A stretch of 58,059 nucleotides of DNA, from assembly GCF_001666835.1 (NCBI RefSeq), contig NZ_LZJF01000048.1:1-58059 (forward strand), given 5' to 3'. Source of the stretch: Mycobacterium sp. E3251 (GTDB lineage: Bacteria > Actinomycetota > Actinomycetes > Mycobacteriales > Mycobacteriaceae). Position numbers and translations under genes: made by a program. Below, one piece after another: positions 53,284-58,059 of this stretch. The notes below the pieces were generated by a model. The model made no database searches, was not told the DNA's origin, and saw nothing but the letters and a program-made list of their open reading frames with translations. Each line of letters begins with the position of its first letter. Positions within the stretch are counted from its first letter, which is position 1.

Positions 53284-53635
53284 CGTAAGAAGACACTTCC
53301 TTGCGCTCGCGGCCTGCGGCAACAGCGCTCACCTGGGTGTGAGGCAGTCGCCAAGCCGATGGTCTGGGGCAACTTGGGCGTATCTCGCAGCAGGCACGAA
53401 GCGGCCCGGCCGGCCGGCCACCGCTGGAGACAACTGGTCAATTGTGCCAGACAGGAGGCTTGCCACGAAAATCACAGCTCCGGAGGCGGTTCGCAACGAG
53501 CCGAAAACGCTGGTGAATGGTACATATGACTGGGGCCAGAAGGCGCTACCGGACCTTGCGTAGGCCGGGGCAGGTGGCGCGATCCGGCCCGGCACCCGTG
53601 CACTTGGGTGCGCCGGAGCACGTCGGAGGAGAGGA
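53284..53635. other. Intergenic region between divergent rplS and lppW
   Basis: This 352-base stretch carries the leaders and promoters of two divergent genes. I see no gene in it. The only ribosome site recognised is CGGAGGAGAGGA at its right end for lppW. An AT-richer patch (GGTACATATGACT, around 53519-53531) could hold a plus-strand -10 region, but no TAnnnT hexamer is convincing. Confidence 0.5.
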
Positions 53636-54604
53636 ATGCGCGTTCGGCCGCTGATTCTGTTCACCGCCACAGCGGCGGTGGCGTTGATCGTGGCCGCCGG
53701 ATGCGAGGCGAAGGTACAGGCCAAGGTCTACAGCCTTCCGGTCTACGTCACACCCGACCGAGGTCTGCGCCAGCCGCCCCCACAATCGGCCGAGCTCATG
53801 CTCGAGGCGGTCAAGCCACCCCAGCCCGAACGGCAGCTGACGAGCCCGGGGCCCGTCGGCCTGCAGGCGCGGGTGCAGCAGGCGACCGACGAAGCCGCCG
53901 CCGGCGGAGCCGCCCTCTCGGTGGCGATCCTCGATCGCAAGACCCACCAGCTGGTCACCACCGGCAACAGCCAGGTCATCGGCACCGCGTCGGTGGCCAA
54001 GCTGTTCATCGCCGACGACCTGCTGCTGCACGCATCGGAGGGCAAGGCCGCGCTGAGCGCGGACGACCGCCAGGCGTTGGACATCATGTTGCAGTCATCC
54101 GACGACGGCGCGGCCGAGAAGTTCTGGGGCCAGGACGGCGAGAACGCCATCATCACAGCGGTCGCGGCCCGCTACGGGCTCACGTCGACCACCCCGCCCA
54201 GCGACGGGCGCTGGTGGAACACGATGAGCACCACGACCGACCTGATCCGCTACTACGAGATGCTGCTGGACGGGTCGGGCGGGCTGCCCGCCGACAAGGC
54301 GAAGGTCATCGTGGACGACCTGGCCCAGTCCACCCCGAACGGGCTCGACGGCTACCCCCAGCGCTTCGGCATCCCGGATGGGCTGTACGCCGAGCCCGTG
54401 GCGGTCAAGCAGGGCTGGATGTGCTGCATCGGCGCCGACTGGATGCACCTGTCGACCGGGGTGATCGGCGCGGATCGTCGCTACATCATGGTGGTGCAGT
54501 CCCTGCAGCCCTCCGACGACGCCACCGCCCGCGAGACCATCACCCGGGCGGTGAGGACGATATTTCCCGAGGGCCGGATCGACCCGCTGGGGCGCGGGCT
54601 CTAA
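53636..54604 (+). CDS. lppW: Lipoprotein LppW, beta-lactamase-like serine hydrolase fold
   Basis: A 322-residue lipoprotein (lipobox VAAGC23). The mature protein resembles the penicillin-recognising fold: S119-V-A-K122 in [14 protein letters not shown] corresponds to the SxxK motif. A clear KTG triad is not evident (VKQGWMCC occupies the likely place), so full beta-lactamase or peptidase activity is uncertain. GGAGGAG precedes the ATG. Its stop overlaps the convergent trmD stop by 4 bases, as tight an arrangement as can be. In M. tuberculosis Rv2905 has the same position. Confidence 0.92.
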   Translation: MRVRPLILFTATAAVALIVAAGCEAKVQAKVYSLPVYVTPDRGLRQPPPQSAELMLEAVKPPQPERQLTSPGPVGLQARVQQATDEAAAGGAALSVAILDRKTHQLVTTGNSQVIGTASVAKLFIADDLLLHASEGKAALSADDRQALDIMLQSSDDGAAEKFWGQDGENAIITAVAARYGLTSTTPPSDGRWWNTMSTTTDLIRYYEMLLDGSGGLPADKAKVIVDDLAQSTPNGLDGYPQRFGIPDGLYAEPVAVKQGWMCCIGADWMHLSTGVIGADRRYIMVVQSLQPSDDATARETITRAVRTIFPEGRIDPLGRGL

Positions 54605-55296
54605 TCTCGCGGGTCCAGCAGCTCGGGCCGGCGCTCGCGGGTGCGTTGCAGCGAGACCTCCCGGCGCCAGGCGGCGACGCGCGCGTGGTCGCCGGATAGC
54701 AACACCTCGGGAACGTCGAGCCCGCGCCAGCTCGGCGGCCGGGTGTAGCTGGGCCCCTCCAGCAGCCGGTCCAGGGCCGGGGAGTGTGAATCTTCGCGGT
54801 GCGACGCCGGATTGCCGAGGACACCCTCGAGCAGGCGCACCACGGCCTCGATCATCACCACCGCCGCCGATTCCCCGCCGGGCAGGACATAGTCGCCGAT
54901 CGAGACCTCCTCGACCCGCATCCGCCGGGCCGCATCGTCGATGACCCGCTGGTCGATGCCCTCGTAACGGCCGCACGCGAACACCAGGTGCTCCTCGGCG
55001 CTCCACCGCTGGGCGTCAGCCTGCGTGAACAACGCACCGGCCGGGGTGGGTACAACCAAAACGGTTCGCTCCGAACAGATCTCGTCCAGCGCTTCGCCCC
55101 ACACCGGGGCCTTCATCACCATCCCGGGGCCGCCGCCGTACGGCGCGTCGTCGACCGAGCGATGCACGTCGTGCGTCCAACGACGCAGATCGTGCACCCG
55201 CAGGTCGACTCGGCCCGACTGAATCGCCTTGCCTGGCAACGATTGTCGCAACGGGTCGAGGAAGGTGGGGAAGATCGTGACGACGTCGATTCTCAT
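54601..55296 (-). CDS. trmD: tRNA (guanine37-N1) methyltransferase TrmD
   Basis: A 231-residue SPOUT enzyme methylating G37 of tRNA, which prevents frameshifting. Knot motifs are [15 protein letters not shown] and [20 protein letters not shown]. The N-terminus [17 protein letters not shown] is standard. It overlaps rimM by ATGA (4 bases) and its end overlaps the lppW stop. Order rpsP-KH-rimM-trmD is the usual ribosome-maturation operon. Confidence 0.97.
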   Translation of the reverse strand: MRIDVVTIFPTFLDPLRQSLPGKAIQSGRVDLRVHDLRRWTHDVHRSVDDAPYGGGPGMVMKAPVWGEALDEICSERTVLVVPTPAGALFTQADAQRWSAEEHLVFACGRYEGIDQRVIDDAARRMRVEEVSIGDYVLPGGESAAVVMIEAVVRLLEGVLGNPASHREDSHSPALDRLLEGPSYTRPPSWRGLDVPEVLLSGDHARVAAWRREVSLQRTRERRPELLDPRD

Positions 55297-55814
55297 GCCA
55301 GATCCAGCAGGCCCTCGGGCGGATCGATCTCGACGCTGCGGTCGTCGAGCGACACCGACGTGACGATCGCGCCGACGAACGGCACCAGCACTTCCCCGCC
55401 GTCGCCTCGGCGCACCGCCAACAGCTCGCCCCCGGCGGTGTGCAGCACCTCGGCGACGACGCCGACGTCCTGGCCCGTAACGGTCCGGACGTGCAGCCCT
55501 TCGAGTTGGTGGTCGTAGTAGGTGTCGGGCTCCTCGATGGGCGGCAGATCATCGGAATCGACGACGAACACGGTGCCGCGCAGCGCGTCGGCGGCGTCCC
55601 GGTCCGTCACCCCGGCCAATCGCACCAGCAGCCGCCCACCGTGTTCGCGCGCGCTCTCGACGACGAAGTCACGTTCTTCCCCACCGCGGGATGCCTTGCC
55701 GCGCAAAGTATTACCCGGTGCGAAACGGGTCGCGGGGTCGTCGGTGCGGATCTCGACGACGACCTCGCCGCCGATCCCGTGCGCCTTGGCGACGCGCCCG
55801 ACGGTCAACTCCAA
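55293..55814 (-). CDS. rimM: 16S rRNA processing protein RimM
   Basis: A 173-residue protein helping 30S head assembly with S19. The N-terminal RimM barrel begins [20 protein letters not shown], and the PRC-barrel C-terminus has [17 protein letters not shown] and PPEGLLDLA. It overlaps trmD by 4 bases and follows the KH-domain gene by 17 bases. Confidence 0.96.
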   Translation of the reverse strand: MELTVGRVAKAHGIGGEVVVEIRTDDPATRFAPGNTLRGKASRGGEERDFVVESAREHGGRLLVRLAGVTDRDAADALRGTVFVVDSDDLPPIEEPDTYYDHQLEGLHVRTVTGQDVGVVAEVLHTAGGELLAVRRGDGGEVLVPFVGAIVTSVSLDDRSVEIDPPEGLLDLA

Positions 55815-55831
55815 CGGAGCTCCATCAGCGG

Positions 55832-56074
55832 CTACTGGTCGGTGTCCACCACGTCGACGCGGATACCACGGCCCCCGATACCGGCGACCAGAGTGCGCAG
55901 GGCGGTCGCGGTGCGTCCGCCGCGACCGATCACCTTGCCCAGGTCGTCGGGATGGACGTGGACCTCGACAGTTCTGCCGCGGCGGCTGGTCACCATGTCG
56001 ACCCGGACATCGTCGGGGTTGTCGACAATCCCGCGGACCAGGTGCTCCACTGCGTCAACGACGACGGTGCTCAC
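55832..56074 (-). CDS. khpA: KH-domain RNA-binding protein (KhpA/YlqC, Rv2908c homologue)
   Basis: An 80-residue single KH-domain protein. The RNA-contact loop is [17 protein letters not shown] (G-x-x-G). [18 protein letters not shown] is the usual N-terminus. In other Gram-positives KhpA pairs with KhpB to bind many RNAs. It is 5 bases after rpsP, in the rpsP-khpA-rimM-trmD operon. Confidence 0.95.
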   Translation of the reverse strand: MSTVVVDAVEHLVRGIVDNPDDVRVDMVTSRRGRTVEVHVHPDDLGKVIGRGGRTATALRTLVAGIGGRGIRVDVVDTDQ

Positions 56075-56079
56075 GTCAG

Positions 56080-56604
56080 TCAGCTTTCGGTGGCCGGCGC
56101 GGCCTGCTCGCCGCCCTCGGCGGCCGTCTCGGTCGCCGCGGCCTCAGCGGGCGCCTCGGGGGCGGCGGCTTCCGGCGCGGCGGCCTCCGGCTCGGCGGCC
56201 TTGGCGGCCTTCTTCGCCGGCGCCTTCTTCTTCGGCTTCGCGGCCTCGGTGGTCGGACCGCCCTCGGCCTCGGCCAGCGCGGCGTTGAACAGCTCGAGCT
56301 TGCTGGGCTTCGGCGGGGCGACCTTCAAGCGGCCCTCGGCGCCCGGCAGGCCCTTGAACTTCTGCCAGTCGCCGGTGATCTTCAGCAGCTTGAGCACGGG
56401 CTCGGTGGGTTGAGCACCCACGGACAGCCAGTACTGCGCACGCTCGGAGTTGATCTCGATGAGGCTCGGGTCTTCCTTCGGGTGGTAACGGCCGATGACC
56501 TCGATGGAGCGACCGTCACGCCGCGTCCGCGCGTCGGCGACGGCGATGCGGTACTGGGGATTGCGGATCTTGCCAAGCCGAGTCAGCTTGATCTTCACAG
56601 CCAT
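56080..56604 (-). CDS. rpsP: 30S ribosomal protein S16
   Basis: A 174-residue S16. The core (about 1-120) has [20 protein letters not shown] and [15 protein letters not shown]. The last 50 residues form an Ala/Pro/Glu/Lys-rich tail ([20 protein letters not shown] and on), typical of mycobacterial S16, which is longer than the about 85 residues of E. coli. Start 56604 was chosen for the invariant MAVKIKL; a longer reading from 56640 is unlikely. Confidence 0.97.
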   Translation of the reverse strand: MAVKIKLTRLGKIRNPQYRIAVADARTRRDGRSIEVIGRYHPKEDPSLIEINSERAQYWLSVGAQPTEPVLKLLKITGDWQKFKGLPGAEGRLKVAPPKPSKLELFNAALAEAEGGPTTEAAKPKKKAPAKKAAKAAEPEAAAPEAAAPEAPAEAAATETAAEGGEQAAPATES

Positions 56605-56804
56605 GGTTAAGCGGGTTCTCCTGTGTGTGTCACGCTGCAATTCAGCGATCGGGGCGGGATGCCCGGATCCGGTTTTGCCTCGCGTGTATGACCACGAAGC
56701 GATGCGTAATCGCTCGGTGGACAGCCGCCTATTGTGCCAGACCAGGGCGCCGCGCCAGAAATCCGCTCGATCGCCGCGAGGGTGCCGTCCTGGCCGAAGC
56801 CGGC

Positions 56805-57224
56805 CTACATGACCTTCTGGAAGACCTTGGTCTCGACCCGGCGGGTCATCCGCCAGCCCTCGGACGTGCGGGCGAACTCGTCGTCGTACCAGAGCCCGCA
56901 GAACAGCACCTGATCCTTATCCCCGCCGAGCACCATCGGGTTGAAGCAGATCACCCGCGAAGACGCTGTATCCCCGTCGATCCGCACCGAGAAGTTGCCC
57001 AGCATGTGCGCATATACCGGGAAGTTCGGCAGCACCTCCGACAGCCACTTCTTGACCTCCGGATAGTGGCCTTCGATGCCGCCGAGGGCGGTGTAGTCGA
57101 TGTACGCGTCTTCCGTGAACACCTTGTCGAGGTCGTCGAATCGGCGCTGGTCGATGGCGGTGGAATAGTCCACCAGAAGCTGCTGGATCTCTAAGCGGTC
57201 GGAAATCTCGGCCAGGCTCAACAT
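56805..57224 (-). CDS. SnoaL/NTF2-like protein (Rv2910c homologue)
   Basis: A 139-residue cone-shaped alpha+beta fold of the SnoaL/NTF2 superfamily: [53 protein letters not shown], and [16 protein letters not shown] at the end. His and Asp in these positions could bind a small ligand or act as a dehydratase or isomerase. Function unknown. It follows the M. tuberculosis order between rpsP and dacB2. It is 200 bases from rpsP and divergent from dacB2. Confidence 0.9.
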   Translation of the reverse strand: MLSLAEISDRLEIQQLLVDYSTAIDQRRFDDLDKVFTEDAYIDYTALGGIEGHYPEVKKWLSEVLPNFPVYAHMLGNFSVRIDGDTASSRVICFNPMVLGGDKDQVLFCGLWYDDEFARTSEGWRMTRRVETKVFQKVM

Positions 57225-57269
57225 GCATCGGACAGTAGACGAAAATCGACGGCGAACAGGCCCGGAAGT

Positions 57270-57275
57270 TAGACT
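57270..57275 (+). promoter_or_regulatory. Candidate -10 box for dacB2, near-leaderless
   Basis: TAGACT fits TAnnnT and ends 8 bases before ATG 57284, implying a leader of about 2 bases. There is no Shine-Dalgarno sequence before the ATG. Confidence 0.45.
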
Positions 57276-57283
57276 TTCGGCCC

Positions 57284-58059
57284 ATGCGCAAGGTCATGGC
57301 CCTCAGGGTCGGCGTCGCGGCCCTGCTCACGGTGGGTGCGTGCGGCGCGACCGTCCCCGCGTCGTGGGCGGACAGCATGCAGCCGGTGGGTTCGGTGCCG
57401 ATCCCGGACGGCCCGGCCCAGACCTGGATCGTCGCCGACCTCGACAGCGGTCAGGTGCTGGCCGGCCGCGACCAGAACGTGCCCCACCCGCCGGCGAGCA
57501 CCATCAAGACGCTGCTCGCCCAGGTGGTCCTCGACTCGGTGAGCCTGGACTCCACCGTCGTCGCCGACACCGCCGACACCCAGGTCGAGTGCAACTGCGT
57601 CGGCATCAAACCGGGGCGCACCTACACCGCGCGCCAGCTCCTCGACGGCCTGCTGCTGGTCTCGGGTAACGACGCCGCGAACACGCTGGCGCACATGCTG
57701 GGCGGGCCCGACGTCACGGTCGCCAAGATGAACGCCAAGGCCGCCTCCCTCGGCGCGACGAGCACCCATGCCGCGACGCCGTCCGGGCTCGACGGGCCCG
57801 GCGGATCCGGGTCCTCGACGGCGCACGACCTGGCCGTCATCTTCCGCGCCGCGATGGCCAACCCGGTGTTCGCGCAGATCACGGCCGAGCCGTCGGCGAT
57901 GTTCCCCGGCGATAACGGCGATCACCCGATCACCAACCAGGACGAGCTGTTGCAGCGCTACCCCGGCGCGATCGGCGGCAAGACCGGGTTCACCAACGCG
58001 GCCCGCAAGACGTTCGTCGGGGCCGCCGCCCGCGGTGGCCGCCGGCTGGTCATCGCCAT
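57284..58059 (+). CDS. dacB2: D-alanyl-D-alanine carboxypeptidase DacB2 (truncated by window end)
   Basis: The first 258 residues of an S11-family carboxypeptidase that trims the peptidoglycan stem peptide. A signal peptide (about 1-29; VGVAALLTVGACGATVPASWA) is followed by the catalytic domain with S72-T-I-K75 (SxxK), S127-G-N129 and K233-T-G235. The gene runs off the right edge, so the C-terminus is missing. It matches Rv2911 in position and pattern. Start 57284 fits the near-leaderless promoter; another in-frame ATG at 57296 is possible. Confidence 0.95.
   Translation, partial: MRKVMALRVGVAALLTVGACGATVPASWADSMQPVGSVPIPDGPAQTWIVADLDSGQVLAGRDQNVPHPPASTIKTLLAQVVLDSVSLDSTVVADTADTQVECNCVGIKPGRTYTARQLLDGLLLVSGNDAANTLAHMLGGPDVTVAKMNAKAASLGATSTHAATPSGLDGPGGSGSSTAHDLAVIFRAAMANPVFAQITAEPSAMFPGDNGDHPITNQDELLQRYPGAIGGKTGFTNAARKTFVGAAARGGRRLVIA

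Noticed and set aside
53099..53563. A 154-codon plus-strand frame across the rplS start and the intergenic region
   Set aside because: It begins antisense to rplS and has no family resemblance or ribosome site.
1..58059. tRNA, rRNA, CRISPR arrays and insertion sequences
   Set aside because: No cloverleaf with a recognisable T-loop, no rRNA sequence, no regularly spaced repeats and no transposase were seen by eye; a tRNAscan or Rfam search could still find something small.

Overview
The window is very GC-rich DNA from a Mycobacterium. From about 16.6 kb onward it follows, gene by gene, the M. tuberculosis H37Rv order Rv2859c to Rv2911 (map, PBP-lipo, ispG, rip1, dxr, rlmN, cdsA, frr, pyrH, amiC, tsf, rpsB, xerC, viuB, dprA, comM, yraN, fdhD, rnhB, lepB, rplS, lppW, trmD, rimM, KH protein, rpsP, dacB2). 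Several differences point to a non-tuberculous species: a [NiFe]-hydrogenase operon at the left end, no mpt70/mpt83/dipZ block between dxr and rlmN, no fdhF beside fdhD, no glnA4 beside the glutamine amidotransferase, and insertions such as cobQ, a lactate 2-monooxygenase-like gene and two PPE genes. I cannot name the species. All homologies were judged by eye from translated sequence and remembered family features.

1-12.3 kb (+): the end of the large subunit of an O2-tolerant, group 1h/Hhy-type [NiFe]-hydrogenase, followed by one tightly packed operon. It encodes a NifU/Rieske-like electron-relay protein, two zinc/unknown actinobacterial hydrogenase-associated proteins (DUF5947, DUF6084), an unrecognised 441-aa protein, a 39-aa membrane microprotein, the maturation protease, HypC, HypF, an SIS-HypC fusion, a GmhA-like SIS protein, HypE, a second HypC, HypD and a DUF6390 protein. 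Nearly all junctions overlap by 4-10 bases or are separated by less than 20. HypA and HypB are not in the window. Together the genes build, cleave and connect a hydrogenase that probably scavenges trace H2 for the respiratory chain.

12.3-16.6 kb (+): a phosphodiesterase/pyrophosphatase-like enzyme, then a two-gene module present twice (short membrane protein with a near-leaderless GTG start, followed by a short PPE-SVP-like protein).

16.6-31.5 kb (mostly -): glutamine amidotransferase, a degenerate alpha/beta-hydrolase, cobQ, map, a DUF1707 protein, lipoprotein PBP, GNAT, the ispG-rip1-dxr isoprenoid/regulated-proteolysis group, and rlmN-cdsA-frr-pyrH.

31.5-37.5 kb: an accessory, stress-flavoured stretch with mixed strands: CsbD-like protein, GlnR-like regulator, acyltransferase, MPT63-like secreted protein, a small charged protein with an SDR, DUF2795 and ChaB proteins, and a MarR regulator with a perfect palindrome at its start codon.

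37.5-58 kb: conserved housekeeping: amidase, tsf-rpsB with a structured leader, M23 peptidase, xerC, viuB-like, dprA-comM-yraN, fdhD, GAF-ANTAR regulator, rnhB-lepB-rplS, lppW, trmD-rimM-KH-rpsP and a truncated dacB2. No rRNA, tRNA, CRISPR array or complete insertion sequence was recognised.
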